NCBI GenBank assembly: GCA_934424575.1
Contig: CAKRXU010000029.1
Coordinates: forward strand, 1 to 36,053
Direction of reading: 5' to 3'
Length of the DNA stretch: 36,053 bases
DNA from: an uncultured Blautia sp.
GTDB taxonomy: Bacteria; Bacillota; Clostridia; Lachnospirales; Lachnospiraceae
Positions 15,772 to 24,254 of this stretch are shown piece by piece. The position numbers and the translations under genes were made by a program. The notes beneath the pieces were generated by a model. That model ran no database searches. It was not told the DNA's origin and saw only the letters and a list, made by a program, of their open reading frames with translations. Position 1 is the stretch's first letter. Each line of letters opens with the position of its first letter.

Positions 15772-17679
15772 TTATTTTTTCTTATGCGTATTGCGGATCG
15801 TTTTCTTTGCGGGCTTACGTCCCTGGTTCTGTGGTTTCCTCCGGTCTCCTGCGGATGGATTTCTGCCGGATTCTTTCCTTCGGTCTCTCTCCGGGCGCAG
15901 CAGACATTTCGGGCCGAAACCAACCAGATCCATGCGTCCTGCGATCTTAAGTCCCTCCAGTACCAGGCTTCGGTTTGCCGGGTTCTTGTACTGCATCAGC
16001 GCACGCTGGATGGCTTTTTCATGTGGATCACGCGGAATGTAAACCTTCTCCCCTGTAAGCGGATGAAGGCCCGTGTAATACATGCACGTAGAAAGGGTCG
16101 ATGGGGTCGGATAAAAATCCTGCACCTGTTCCGGTGTAAATCCAAGGTCACGCACGTATTCTGCAAGCTTCACCGCTTCCTTCATCGTACATCCCGGATG
16201 AGAGGACATAAAGTATGGGACAGCGTACTGCTTCTTGCCTGTCGCCGCGTTTGCCTTCTCATACTGGTCCAGAAACTGCTGATAAACCTGATGAGATGGC
16301 TTGCCCATATAGTGGAGTACCTGGTCGGAAACGTGTTCCGGCGCGACACGAAGCTGCCCGCTGACATGATACTTCACAAGTTCCTGCAGAAAGACAGGAC
16401 TCTTGTCCGCTACCACATAGTCAAAACGGACTCCGGAACGAACAAAAACCTTCTTGACTCCGGAGATCTTGCGGAGTTTCCGAAGAAGTGCCACGTAATC
16501 GGTATGGTCCACGGTAAGATTTCCGCACGGTTTCGGGAAAAGACACTGCCGGTTCTGGCAGACGCCTTTGGTGAGCTGCTTCTGACAGGACGGCTGCCTG
16601 AAATCTGCAGTAGGACCTCCGATATCATGGATATAACCCTTGAAATCCGAATCATGGGTCATTTTTTCTGCTTCTTTGAGAATGGATTCGTGGCTTCTCG
16701 TCTGGAGAATGCGTCCCTGATGGAACGTCAACGCGCAGAAATTACAGCCGCCGAAACAGCCTCTGTTGCTCGTCAGGCTGAATTTGATCTCCTCCAGTGC
16801 CGGAATCCCGCCTCTGGCATCATACATCGGATGCCAGGTATTCTGATAGGGAAGGTCGTAAACATCGTCCATTTCCTGCTGGCTCAGTGGAAGTGCCGGC
16901 GGATTCTGGATCACATACCCTCGATTTCCGTAGCTCTCTGCCATCGGTCTGGCAGTAAACGGGTCGGTGTTTCTGTATTGCTCGGCAAAGCTTTCGGCGT
17001 AGGCTTTTTTATCCGAAGATACCGTCTCATAGGACGGAAGGATAATCGGATCATAAGCGCGCGACAGGTCTTTGCACTTATAAACGGTTCCCGGAATGAA
17101 AGTGATCTCATCTACTGGAAGACCGCTCTGCAGTGCCTCCGCGATCTGGATGATCGAATGCTCTCCCATTCCATAAGAAATAAGATCCGCCCCGGAATCC
17201 AAAAGGACACTGCGGCGCACCTTGTTTTCCCAATAATCATAGTGTGCGAGACGTCGAAGGCTCGCCTCGATCCCGCCCAGGATGATTGGTGTATGTTTAT
17301 ACGTCTGACGGATCAGGTTGCTGTATACCACAGTAGGCATGTCCGGGCGCAGCCCCATCTCGCCGCCTGGTGAATAAGAATCCTTCTGGCGGTGTTTCTT
17401 GGAAACGGTGTAATGGTTCACCATGGAATCCATATTTCCGGCACTGACAAGAAAACCGAGACGCGGTTCGCCAAATACCTGGACGCTTTCTTTCCTGCGC
17501 CAGTCCGGCTGCGGGATGATCCCCACGCGATAGCCTCTGCTCTCCAGAAGTCTTGATATGATCGCTGCACCAAAAGAAGGATGGTCTACATAAGCATCTC
17601 CTGTCAGATAGACAAAATCCACCTGTTCCCATCCTCTCTGCTGCATTTCTTTTTTGGTTACTGGTAAAAAATCCTGCAT
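15772..17679 (-). CDS. YgiQ-family radical SAM protein (UPF0313)
   Basis: This is a 635-residue cytoplasmic protein. The N-terminal 290 residues form the UPF0313/YgiQ region (VYLTGDAYVDHPSFGAAII, GFLVSAGNMDSMVNHYT). The radical SAM motif CFGGCNFC, with C308, C312 and C315, binds the 4Fe-4S cluster that cleaves S-adenosylmethionine. The C-terminus after about residue 590 is a Lys/Arg-rich tail. The reaction of this family is not established. The long plus-strand frame covering the same DNA is its antisense shadow. The gene follows the alarmone synthetase by 15 bases and precedes the small membrane protein by 34. Confidence 0.92.
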   Translation of the reverse strand: MQDFLPVTKKEMQQRGWEQVDFVYLTGDAYVDHPSFGAAIISRLLESRGYRVGIIPQPDWRRKESVQVFGEPRLGFLVSAGNMDSMVNHYTVSKKHRQKDSYSPGGEMGLRPDMPTVVYSNLIRQTYKHTPIILGGIEASLRRLAHYDYWENKVRRSVLLDSGADLISYGMGEHSIIQIAEALQSGLPVDEITFIPGTVYKCKDLSRAYDPIILPSYETVSSDKKAYAESFAEQYRNTDPFTARPMAESYGNRGYVIQNPPALPLSQQEMDDVYDLPYQNTWHPMYDARGGIPALEEIKFSLTSNRGCFGGCNFCALTFHQGRILQTRSHESILKEAEKMTHDSDFKGYIHDIGGPTADFRQPSCQKQLTKGVCQNRQCLFPKPCGNLTVDHTDYVALLRKLRKISGVKKVFVRSGVRFDYVVADKSPVFLQELVKYHVSGQLRVAPEHVSDQVLHYMGKPSHQVYQQFLDQYEKANAATGKKQYAVPYFMSSHPGCTMKEAVKLAEYVRDLGFTPEQVQDFYPTPSTLSTCMYYTGLHPLTGEKVYIPRDPHEKAIQRALMQYKNPANRSLVLEGLKIAGRMDLVGFGPKCLLRPERDRRKESGRNPSAGDRRKPQNQGRKPAKKTIRNTHKKK

Positions 17680-17694
17680 GTATATGTTCTTCTC

Positions 17695-18501
17695 CTAAAA
17701 TGATACCGACTGGGCGCGATATCCCTCTGCGATGATATCGAGCTGTCTGTGAAAACGTGCAAGCTGCTGCAGATCCTTCGTCCGGAATACGCGGAGGAAT
17801 TCGTCCTGGATCTTGGCAACTTCTCTCTTGTTTGAGATCTTGTAAAGATTTTCGATGCTGAGAAGAATATCCTTGACAAGATTCGACTGCATCTGCGAAG
17901 AGTTCTGTGCATCCATGATCTCATCGCGGACAGAGGACATCTCCTGATCCAGCGCAATGATCGCATCTGCGGCGTTGCTCAGGCGCTCTGCCACGTGAAG
18001 CGGCATCTCACCTTTGTATTTGTACTGGAGAGAATGCTCGATCGTCGCCCAGAAATTCATCGCCATGGTACGGATCTGGATCTCCGCCTGGATCTTCTTT
18101 GGTCCGTTTATCGTTTCAACTGTATAATAAATGATCAGGTGATAACTTCTGTATCCACTCTGTTTGATGTGCTTCAGATAGTTCTTCTCACTCTTGATCG
18201 TCATATCGGTACGCTTCTGAATGATCGCAGCAACGGTATCAATGTCTTCCTCAAACTGGCAGATAATGCGGATACCTGCGATATCCTCCAGTTCTTCCTC
18301 CATGCGTTCCATGGGAATGTGTTTGCGCTGCATTTTTTCCAGAATGCTTGGCAGGCTCTTGACGCGTCCGCTGACCTGCTCGATCGGAGAATAAAGATCG
18401 TTCTGCTTGTGTTCTTCTATAATATGTTCAAACTTGACCATCAGCTCCTTGACAGCCAGTTCATATGGACATAATATACTTCTCCATAACTGTATTTCCA
18501 T
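17695..18501 (-). CDS. Small alarmone synthetase (GTP pyrophosphokinase, RelQ/YjbM-like)
   Basis: This 268-residue protein has only the RelA/SpoT synthetase domain and lacks the HD hydrolase, TGS and ACT domains, as in RelQ/RelP-type enzymes that make (p)ppGpp from GTP or GDP and ATP. Motifs are visible: GRVKSLPSILEKMQRK, LEDIAGIRIICQFEED with the metal-binding aspartate, YRSYHLII, and EIQIRTMAMNFWATIEHSL with the catalytic glutamate. A helical C-terminus of about 90 residues follows, longer than in YjbM. The ATG at 18501 has GGGAG about nine bases upstream; an upstream TTG in the same frame lies in the leader hairpin. It has its own promoter and heads the ygiQ-recU run. Confidence 0.9.
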   Translation of the reverse strand: MEIQLWRSILCPYELAVKELMVKFEHIIEEHKQNDLYSPIEQVSGRVKSLPSILEKMQRKHIPMERMEEELEDIAGIRIICQFEEDIDTVAAIIQKRTDMTIKSEKNYLKHIKQSGYRSYHLIIYYTVETINGPKKIQAEIQIRTMAMNFWATIEHSLQYKYKGEMPLHVAERLSNAADAIIALDQEMSSVRDEIMDAQNSSQMQSNLVKDILLSIENLYKISNKREVAKIQDEFLRVFRTKDLQQLARFHRQLDIIAEGYRAQSVSF

Positions 18502-18527
18502 AAAAATCGCTCCCTTGGTGGCTTGTA

Positions 18528-18575
18528 GCAAAAGTAGCCCGGCTTCCTCTTGATTTAAAGCGAAACTACTTTTGC
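18528..18575 (-). promoter_or_regulatory. Inverted repeat forming the 5' end of the alarmone synthetase mRNA
   Basis: GCAAAAGTAG (minus strand, 18566-18575) and CTACTTTTGC (18528-18537) are perfect 10-base inverted arms with a 28-base loop. The first arm begins next to the -10 box, so the transcript would start with, or just inside, the stem. The stem could protect the 5' end or be an operator. There is no terminator-like U-run. Confidence 0.5.
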
Positions 18576-18605
18576 ATTATAGCACATTTTTGCATGGATA
18601 TGTAA
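18576..18605 (-). promoter_or_regulatory. Promoter of the alarmone synthetase gene
   Basis: TTACAT (18600-18605) and TATAAT (18576-18581) are 18 bases apart on the minus strand, in the gap after the M23 peptidase gene. The -35 box is imperfect and the -10 box is perfect. Confidence 0.6.
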
Positions 18606-19421
18606 TTAATATACACACTTTCTGATTTTTTTCTGAACGGCCTTCAGCACCCAGTATGGGTTTACGCTCATCTCTCTCGAATACGGTGTCTGAATGTAGA
18701 TCCCGAGATGCAGATGTACCGGAAATTTTCCCTTTGTACCTTCACTGCCATAACCGGTATCGCCCATAAACCCAAGGATTTCTCCCGCTTTTATGGAATC
18801 TCCCTCATTCCAGTCCCGCTCATAGGAAGAAAGGTGTGCATAATAAAAATAGCCTCCTGAAGGAGAAAGGATACCGATCCGATAGCCACCTAAGGGGAGC
18901 CAGCCGACCGCTTCTACACTTCCGTCCGTCATACTGATGATCGGATAAAAATCCGCTGCCCCGCAACCTCCAAAAAGATCACAGCCTTCATGAACACGCT
19001 CTCCCCCAAAGCTTCTCTCTTCCATCCAGCCGTCCTCAAATGAGATGTCATCTGCTGCGACCGGAAAATATCTGACATCCTTCCAGACCGCCTGGTAAAA
19101 ACTGCACAGATCTGTATATTCTTTGTATTTATATCTCAGATAAGGCTCCCTGTCAGAAGAACATCTTCCGGGATAAAATTTCCCGTTCAGCATTGTCGTC
19201 GTCAGATTTTCCATCCAGTCTGTATTTCCTGAACTTTCATCCTGGTTGCGAAGCTGCCGGTATAGTTCCGTCGGAAGATGCTGCTCCCGAAACGCAGCTG
19301 ACTCACATGTTTTTTCATCCAGTATCGATGCCCGGCTTCGCTCCAGAAGGATCTTCTGGCCGCCAGTGATGCAGGTAAGAATAAAAAAACAGAAGAAACT
19401 TTTCCAGAGCCATCGTCCCAT
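18606..19421 (-). CDS. Membrane-anchored or secreted M23-family peptidase (LytM-like)
   Basis: This 271-residue protein has a hydrophobic N-terminal segment (about 5-22, LWKSFFCFFILTCITG) that acts as anchor or signal. A helical spacer follows, then an M23 zinc endopeptidase domain. The zinc ligands are readable: H and D in ERVHEGCDLFGG (HxxxD) and the HxH of VHLHLGIYIQ. Such enzymes cut peptide bridges in peptidoglycan or act as septum or spore regulators when degenerate; here the ligands are intact. Only a weak ribosome site precedes the ATG. The gene lies between the dipeptidase terminator and the alarmone synthetase promoter and could contribute read-through to the latter. Confidence 0.85.
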   Translation of the reverse strand: MGRWLWKSFFCFFILTCITGGQKILLERSRASILDEKTCESAAFREQHLPTELYRQLRNQDESSGNTDWMENLTTTMLNGKFYPGRCSSDREPYLRYKYKEYTDLCSFYQAVWKDVRYFPVAADDISFEDGWMEERSFGGERVHEGCDLFGGCGAADFYPIISMTDGSVEAVGWLPLGGYRIGILSPSGGYFYYAHLSSYERDWNEGDSIKAGEILGFMGDTGYGSEGTKGKFPVHLHLGIYIQTPYSREMSVNPYWVLKAVQKKIRKCVY

Positions 19422-19494
19422 GAGCCTGAAATTCTGCCTTTATACGATATCGTCAATTTTTATTCTATGCTCTCTTTTACATCGTTATTACACC

Positions 19495-19532
19495 AAAAGC
19501 AAAGGCCCCGGGCAATTACTGCCGCAGAGCCT
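19495..19532 (-). terminator. Rho-independent terminator after the dipeptidase gene
   Basis: On the minus strand AGGCTCTG-c-GGCA pairs with TGCC-CGGGGCCT (19503-19532) around a short loop, with one bulge and two G-U pairs, followed by TTGCTTTTGG. It begins 27 bases after the pepD-like stop codon. Confidence 0.6.
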
Positions 19533-19558
19533 CTGCCATGAAACCTGATTTTATTTTA

Positions 19559-21010
19559 TCAGTCTTTTAACTGTTCCAGAACTTTGACAAGGTAATTCCA
19601 TACACGTTCTGTAGATGCGATGTCCAGAACTTCCTCGGAAGTATGGATGTCTTTCATGTTCGGTCCTAAAGATACGCAGTCAAGTCCCTCGATCTTCTTG
19701 TAGAAAAGTCCGCACTCCAGTCCTGCGTGGATCGCAACGACTGCCGGTTTCTGTCCATACATTTCTTCGTATACGGATACCATCTTGTCACGGAGCGGGG
19801 ATTCCTTGCGGTATTCCCATGCCGGATAAGCGCCCTGGATGGTGTACTCTCCGCCAAGGAACTCTGTCAGATACTGGATCTTGTCAGAAAGTGCGTCTCT
19901 TGCTGCCTCTACGGAGCTTCTGACACCGGAGCTTGCGAAGAATTCATCCTCGTAAAGTTTGACAATGCCGATATTGGTAGAAGTCTCTACCAGTCCTTCG
20001 ATGCTTCCGCTCATCTTCTGGATGCCGAACGGAACTTCCATCAGATAGAAAAGGACCTTCTCTCTGCTGGTCGGATAAAGGACCATTGCTGTCTCCACAT
20101 CACCCTCTGTGATCTGGATGGTGATCCCTGCATCGCTGCCTTCGTATTCCTCGCGAAGACCTTCCTGTACTTTTGCTGCATAAGCTTTGACTGCTTCTGT
20201 CTGGTCGCCGTCGATCAGAAGTTCTGCGACAGCTTCTCTTGTGATCGCATTGTCCTTCTGACCGCCTTCAAGAGAAATCACCTCATAATCCGCTTCATTC
20301 TTGAGTCCGTAAAGGAAACGTGCCATAAGAACGTTGGCATTTGCGCGTTTCTTGTCGATCTCTGCTCCGGAATGTCCACCCATCAGTCCGCAGATCTTAA
20401 CCCCGATCTTCTTTCCTTCTGCCTCGACTCTCTTCACCGGAATGCTGCTGACTGCGGAAAGACCGCCTGCACAGCTGATCCAGAGACTTCCTTCTGCTTC
20501 GGAATCCATGTTGATCATACGTTTTCCTTTGAGAACGCTGCAGTCAAGTCCTACTGCTCCGAGAAGCCCAATTTCCTCGTCTACAGTGACCAGGACTTCC
20601 AGTGCCGGATGCGGGATGTCCGTGCTGTCCAGAAGTGCCAGTGCATAAGCAACAGCGATTCCGTCATCTCCACCAAGTGTGGTTCCGTTTGCACTCACAT
20701 ATCCATCCTTGACAGAAAGGTTCAGTCCGTCTTTCTCGAAATCATGCTCTACATCCGGACGCTTCTCGCATACCATATCCATATGTCCCTGAAGGATCAC
20801 AGTCGGTGCATTCTCATATCCGGCAGTTGCAGGTTTGTAGATGACAACATTATTCAGTTCATCCTGTACATAATCAAATCCATGATCCTTCGCAAAATTC
20901 ACCAGATAATCACTGATCTGCTTTGTATTGCGAGAACCATGCGGAATCTTACAGATTTCTTCAAAATAATAAAATACTCTTTTTGGTTCACAGTTTTCTA
21001 AAACTCTCAT
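19559..21010 (-). CDS. pepD: Aminoacyl-histidine dipeptidase (PepD, M20C; cytosol non-specific dipeptidase)
   Basis: This 483-residue cytoplasmic metallodipeptidase hydrolyses Xaa-His and other dipeptides. Metal-binding motifs of the M20 fold are complete: ILQGHMDMVCEK near residue 80, LGGDDGIAVAYA near 120 and the catalytic VDEEIGLLGA near 150. The start MRVLENCEPKRV at 21010 is chosen because GGAGG lies eight bases upstream; a longer frame has no such signal and would cross the promoter. It has its own promoter and terminator and diverges from ylbJ. Its being near the his genes is probably chance. Confidence 0.94.
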   Translation of the reverse strand: MRVLENCEPKRVFYYFEEICKIPHGSRNTKQISDYLVNFAKDHGFDYVQDELNNVVIYKPATAGYENAPTVILQGHMDMVCEKRPDVEHDFEKDGLNLSVKDGYVSANGTTLGGDDGIAVAYALALLDSTDIPHPALEVLVTVDEEIGLLGAVGLDCSVLKGKRMINMDSEAEGSLWISCAGGLSAVSSIPVKRVEAEGKKIGVKICGLMGGHSGAEIDKKRANANVLMARFLYGLKNEADYEVISLEGGQKDNAITREAVAELLIDGDQTEAVKAYAAKVQEGLREEYEGSDAGITIQITEGDVETAMVLYPTSREKVLFYLMEVPFGIQKMSGSIEGLVETSTNIGIVKLYEDEFFASSGVRSSVEAARDALSDKIQYLTEFLGGEYTIQGAYPAWEYRKESPLRDKMVSVYEEMYGQKPAVVAIHAGLECGLFYKKIEGLDCVSLGPNMKDIHTSEEVLDIASTERVWNYLVKVLEQLKD

Positions 21011-21044
21011 TTTGATTTCCTCCATTATTACTGCATTAGAGTTT

Positions 21045-21073
21045 ATTTTACCCAGAAATCTTTTTGATTTCAA
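21045..21073 (-). promoter_or_regulatory. Promoter of the dipeptidase gene
   Basis: TTGAAA (21068-21073) and TAAAAT (21045-21050) are 17 bases apart on the minus strand, 35 bases upstream of the ATG at 21010. Confidence 0.7.
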
Positions 21074-21092
21074 GGGTTTCTGGATTTTTTCC

Positions 21093-21123
21093 TCATATTT
21101 GTCCCGGGTATTTCGTATAGTAA
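21093..21123 (+). promoter_or_regulatory. Possible sigma-E-type promoter of ylbJ
   Basis: TCATATTTG followed after about 14 bases by TATAGTAA loosely resembles a mother-cell sigma-E promoter. In Bacillus ylbJ belongs to the sigma-E regulon, which makes this plausible; the match is weak and no sigma-A promoter is evident. Confidence 0.25.
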
Positions 21124-21140
21124 AGAAAAAAAGAGTTTTT

Positions 21141-22088
21141 ATGAAAAAAATCCTCTATACAGTTGTAAGTCTCGTATTGCTTGTGTTTCTTTTGTTTTTT
21201 CCACGGGAAAGTCTGGCTTCCGCACAGGAAGGAATGCAGCTCTGGCTGAATATCCTGCTGCCGACACTATTGCCCTTCATGATCCTGACCGGAATCCTGA
21301 TCCGGACAGATATGATCGGTCAGCTCCTAACCCCCATGGAAACCATCTGGCAAAAAGTCTTCGGAATTTCCTCTGCCGGAGCTTATGCCGTTCTCTTTGG
21401 GCTGCTCTGTGGTTATCCTATGGGAGCCAAGCTCACCTCCGATCTCTATACCAGCCGGAAGATCAGCCGCAGGGAAGCACAGTATCTCCTGACTTTTACC
21501 AACCATGCCAGTCCTATGTTCATCAGTTCTTACCTGATACATACCTGTATGAACGGACAGGTTTCTACTCTGGAGGTATTCTCACTTCTTCTCGGCTCTG
21601 CCTTCCTCACCATGCTGTGCATGCGCCTGTGGTTTTTTCGTACAGGAAGCCGGCACGCTGCTGACTTCTCCCCGATATACACATCAAAAAAAGAGACATC
21701 CTCTGACAGCTCTCCGGGAGCCATACTGGATGTCTCTATTATGAACGGTTTTGAAACGATCACCAAACTGGGCGGGTACATTCTTATGTTCTCGATCCTG
21801 ACTGCCTGCGTACGCCATTTCTGGAAAAGCCAGTCCACACTCTCGTATGTACTGTTCTGCCTCCTGGAAATGACCACCGGGCTTCACAGTCTCGCTCTCT
21901 CAGGCCTGAGCGCAGACATAAAATATCTCTGTGCCCTGGTCACTGTCGTACTCGGCGGTGCCTGCATCACTGCACAGACACGAAGCCTCGTGACAGAAGA
22001 ACTGTCCCTGCTTCCCTATCTCACATCCAAGCTTGTGAATGCGCTGATCGTCATTCTACTATTCTTATTCTTCACCAAGATCATCTAA
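21141..22088 (+). CDS. ylbJ: Sporulation integral membrane protein YlbJ
   Basis: This 315-residue polytopic membrane protein, with about eight hydrophobic segments, has the nucleoside-recognition/Gate fold of YlbJ. Recognisable stretches are MQLWLNILLPTLLPFMILTG, LCGYPMGAKL and LTFTNHASPMFISSY. In Bacillus YlbJ is made in the mother cell and contributes to spore resistance; its transport substrate is not established. The start at 21141 (MKKILYTVV) removes a 43-residue extension that has no family-like sequence; only a weak AAGAG precedes it. The gene sits beside coaD and rsmD, as in Bacillus, but here it converges on the coiled-coil gene and their ends overlap by 24 bases. Confidence 0.88.
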   Translation: MKKILYTVVSLVLLVFLLFFPRESLASAQEGMQLWLNILLPTLLPFMILTGILIRTDMIGQLLTPMETIWQKVFGISSAGAYAVLFGLLCGYPMGAKLTSDLYTSRKISRREAQYLLTFTNHASPMFISSYLIHTCMNGQVSTLEVFSLLLGSAFLTMLCMRLWFFRTGSRHAADFSPIYTSKKETSSDSSPGAILDVSIMNGFETITKLGGYILMFSILTACVRHFWKSQSTLSYVLFCLLEMTTGLHSLALSGLSADIKYLCALVTVVLGGACITAQTRSLVTEELSLLPYLTSKLVNALIVILLFLFFTKII

Positions 22089-22697
22089 AAGATTGTCATC
22101 CTCAGCTTCCTTGGCAGGTTCATCATGATAGGAACCTGTGATTGCTGCTGCCTGTGCTGTCTGAGGAGCCAGTTCCTGACGGTTGTGGTTTACAACTTCC
22201 AGGCAGCTCTGCAGAGAGTCAATGAAAGTCTTGTATTTGCCGCCTGCATCCTCCAGTGTCTGGTTCAGGACAGATCCGATGTTTGCCATCATTTCATCTG
22301 TGTAAGTGATCGCACTCAGACGAATGCTGTTGGCATCCTGTGTAGCGGAATCCAGGATCTCCTGTGCCTGCTTGTTGGCAGCGTTGATGGTCTCGTTAGC
22401 CTGTGCATAAGCCTTCTGCATGATCTCGTGCTGTGTAACGAGCTCCTGTGCCTTGGTCTGTGCATCTGCGATCAGAGCATCTGCCTTGGCCTGTGCATCC
22501 TCAAGGATCGCATCCTTATTGCTGATGATCTTCTGATATCTCTTGATCTCATCCGGAGTCTTAAGACGAAGTTCTCTTAAGTACTCTTCCATCTCTTCTT
22601 TATTTACAACGATCTTGGTTGCTGATAAAGGCTGAAATTTACAGCCTTCTATAAATTCATCGATTTCGTCGATAAGCTGTTCAATTCTGCTGCTCAT
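22065..22697 (-). CDS. Coiled-coil protein, DivIVA/V-ATPase-subunit-H-like
   Basis: This 210-residue, cytoplasmic protein carries a central Ala/Gln/Glu-rich coiled coil (about 60-145; repeats such as AKADALIADAQTKAQELV and NKQAQEILDSATQDA). It starts MSSRIEQLIDEIDEFIEGC and ends in an acidic tail (EAEDDNLLDDLGEE). Such proteins are often labelled vacuolar ATPase subunit H-like or DivIVA-like; no ATPase genes are near, so the label reflects only the coiled coil. A structural or cell-pole role is possible. AAGGAG precedes the ATG. It follows coaD by 12 bases, so it is probably the last gene of the mgsA-rsmD-coaD operon. Confidence 0.75.
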   Translation of the reverse strand: MSSRIEQLIDEIDEFIEGCKFQPLSATKIVVNKEEMEEYLRELRLKTPDEIKRYQKIISNKDAILEDAQAKADALIADAQTKAQELVTQHEIMQKAYAQANETINAANKQAQEILDSATQDANSIRLSAITYTDEMMANIGSVLNQTLEDAGGKYKTFIDSLQSCLEVVNHNRQELAPQTAQAAAITGSYHDEPAKEAEDDNLLDDLGEE

Positions 22698-22709
22698 AGT
22701 ACATTCTCC

Positions 22710-23201
22710 TTATATTTTGTCTTTTTCCTGCATCTTCAGGAGTAGTTCCTGAATGATCTCTGCCGGTGCAAAACTGGATAAATCTCCTCCAAATCGGGCT
22801 ACTTCCTTCATAATGGTGGAGCTTACATAAGCGTACTCCAGACTCGTGGTCAGGAATACGGTATCTACATCCGGAGCCAGAACGCGGTTGGTCTGAGCCA
22901 TCTGAAGCTCATACTCAAAATCAGTAACCGCACGAAGCCCACGTACAATGACCTGGGCCTGGTTCTCTCTGGCAAAGTTCACAGAAAGTCCGTCAAATGG
23001 CTTGATAATCACATTCGGGATATCTCTGGTCGCCTTTTCTAATATATTAACACGTTCTTCCACAGAAAACAACGGACTTTTTGCAGAATTCTGCAAAACC
23101 CCGACTACAACTCTGTCAAAAGATACGCTTGCACGCCTGATGACATCCAGATGACCATAGGTTGCCGGATCAAAACTTCCCGGATAAACTGCTGTTACCA
23201 T
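22710..23201 (-). CDS. coaD: Phosphopantetheine adenylyltransferase
   Basis: This 163-residue cytoplasmic enzyme transfers AMP from ATP to 4'-phosphopantetheine, the penultimate step of coenzyme A synthesis. It has the expected length for bacterial CoaD. The nucleotidyltransferase signature is YPGSFDPATYGHLDVI at the N-terminus (T/HxGH class), followed by VGVLQNSAKSPLF, RGLRAVTDFEYELQMAQTN and the C-terminal SSTIMKEVARFGGDLS. It starts nine bases after rsmD, an order shared with many Firmicutes. Confidence 0.97.
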   Translation of the reverse strand: MVTAVYPGSFDPATYGHLDVIRRASVSFDRVVVGVLQNSAKSPLFSVEERVNILEKATRDIPNVIIKPFDGLSVNFARENQAQVIVRGLRAVTDFEYELQMAQTNRVLAPDVDTVFLTTSLEYAYVSSTIMKEVARFGGDLSSFAPAEIIQELLLKMQEKDKI

Positions 23202-23210
23202 AGGTATTTC

Positions 23211-23765
23211 TCACTTTCTTTTGTGCAAAAAAATATGCTTATTGGTCTTGTATTCTTTGGAACGGCTCAGTTCATAGCCAAGTTCTTCCACATAAGAGAA
23301 GTCCGTATGAAGGTCTGCCTCAACGATGATCAGGGTATCCTCATCCGCGAGGGAGCTGTCTCTTAAATACTCCAGTACCTGTCTCTCCAGCTCATTCTTA
23401 TACGGTGGATCCATAAAAATACAGTCGAATGCAGCCTGCCCTTCCATAGAGCGAAGAGCCTGCAGTACATCCATGTTCAGCAGTTTACCATGTTCAGCCA
23501 GCTTTGTAAATGCAAGATTTTCCCGAATGCAGGCACATGCCTTGGGATTTTTCTCAACGAAGGTCGCGTGTTCTGCGCCTCTGCTGAGTGCCTCGATCCC
23601 GATTCCACCGCTTCCACTGAAAAGATCCAGGAAGGTGCTGTCCGGAATGTATGGCTGCAGAATATTAAACAGAGTTTCTTTGATTCTGTCTGTAGTTGGT
23701 CTTGTTTCCATGCCAGGCACCGTCTTGAGTGCAAGACGTCTGGCAGTTCCAGCGATTACTCTCAT
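23211..23765 (-). CDS. rsmD: 16S rRNA (guanine-N2)-methyltransferase RsmD
   Basis: This 184-residue methyltransferase acts on G966 (E. coli numbering) of 16S rRNA. The start MRVIAGTARR at 23765 is supported because its ATG overlaps the mgsA stop as ATGA. The S-adenosylmethionine motif LDLFSGSGGIGIEALSRGA (about residues 46-64) and the catalytic FMDPPYKN (about 115-122) are intact. The gene is second in mgsA-rsmD-coaD. Ribosome maturation and coenzyme A synthesis are unrelated functions commonly cotranscribed in this phylum. Confidence 0.96.
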   Translation of the reverse strand: MRVIAGTARRLALKTVPGMETRPTTDRIKETLFNILQPYIPDSTFLDLFSGSGGIGIEALSRGAEHATFVEKNPKACACIRENLAFTKLAEHGKLLNMDVLQALRSMEGQAAFDCIFMDPPYKNELERQVLEYLRDSSLADEDTLIIVEADLHTDFSYVEELGYELSRSKEYKTNKHIFLHKRK

Positions 23766-24157
23766 TTCAGATTCAGTCTCCAATCCAGGTCGCCGCGTGC
23801 AAGTCCGAGAATCAGAAGTTCTGCCGTTGCGATATTCGTAGCGACCGGTATATTATATTGATCACACCTCATAACAATGGCGTGGATATCCGGTTCCTTC
23901 GGATCCATCATGACCGGATTGTAAAACAGGATGACCATGTCAAGATCCTGTCGTTCTACCATTTCCATAAATTGCTTATCTCCGCCTATACTTCCTGCAA
24001 GAAACTTATGCACATGAAGGTTTGTGGCTTCCTCAATCCGCCTTCCGGTTGTTCCGGTAGCATAAACCTCATGCTTGGCGAGAATATTCTTGTAGGCGAT
24101 ACAGAAATCTTCGATAAGTACCTTTTTGCTGTTGTGTGCAATGATTCCTAAATTCAT
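23762..24157 (-). CDS. mgsA: Methylglyoxal synthase
   Basis: This 131-residue enzyme converts dihydroxyacetone phosphate to methylglyoxal and phosphate, a bypass relieving sugar-phosphate stress. Phosphate-binding and catalytic motifs are complete: ATGTTGRRI, AGSIGGDKQ with the catalytic aspartate, FYNPVMMDPKEPD and IPVATNIATAELLI. GGAGA precedes the ATG. It heads the operon and has its own promoter and a leader carrying an inverted repeat. Confidence 0.96.
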   Translation of the reverse strand: MNLGIIAHNSKKVLIEDFCIAYKNILAKHEVYATGTTGRRIEEATNLHVHKFLAGSIGGDKQFMEMVERQDLDMVILFYNPVMMDPKEPDIHAIVMRCDQYNIPVATNIATAELLILGLARGDLDWRLNLK

Positions 24158-24213
24158 CGTTCATCTCTCCATTTTCACCAATACATTACTGGTTTTTTAG
24201 TTTTAAGCTTATT

Positions 24214-24242
24214 TGTTACTGCGAAGGTAGTGAACAGTAACA
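24214..24242 (-). promoter_or_regulatory. Inverted repeat in the mgsA leader
   Basis: TGTTACTG and CAGTAACA form perfect 8-base inverted arms around a 13-base loop, located just downstream of the mgsA -10 box. Short AAATAAG-like direct repeats flank it. It could be an operator or an RNA hairpin; nothing identifies the regulator. Confidence 0.45.
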
Positions 24243-24254
24243 CTTATTTTGTTT

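Noticed and set aside
15721..17373. 550-residue plus-strand reading frame
   Set aside because: It is antisense to ygiQ, whose radical SAM motifs are certain. The translation is rich in Cys, Arg and His with no recognisable motif, and there is no ribosome site.
19727..21001. 424-residue plus-strand frame over the dipeptidase gene
   Set aside because: It is antisense to a complete M20C dipeptidase and has no motif or start signal.
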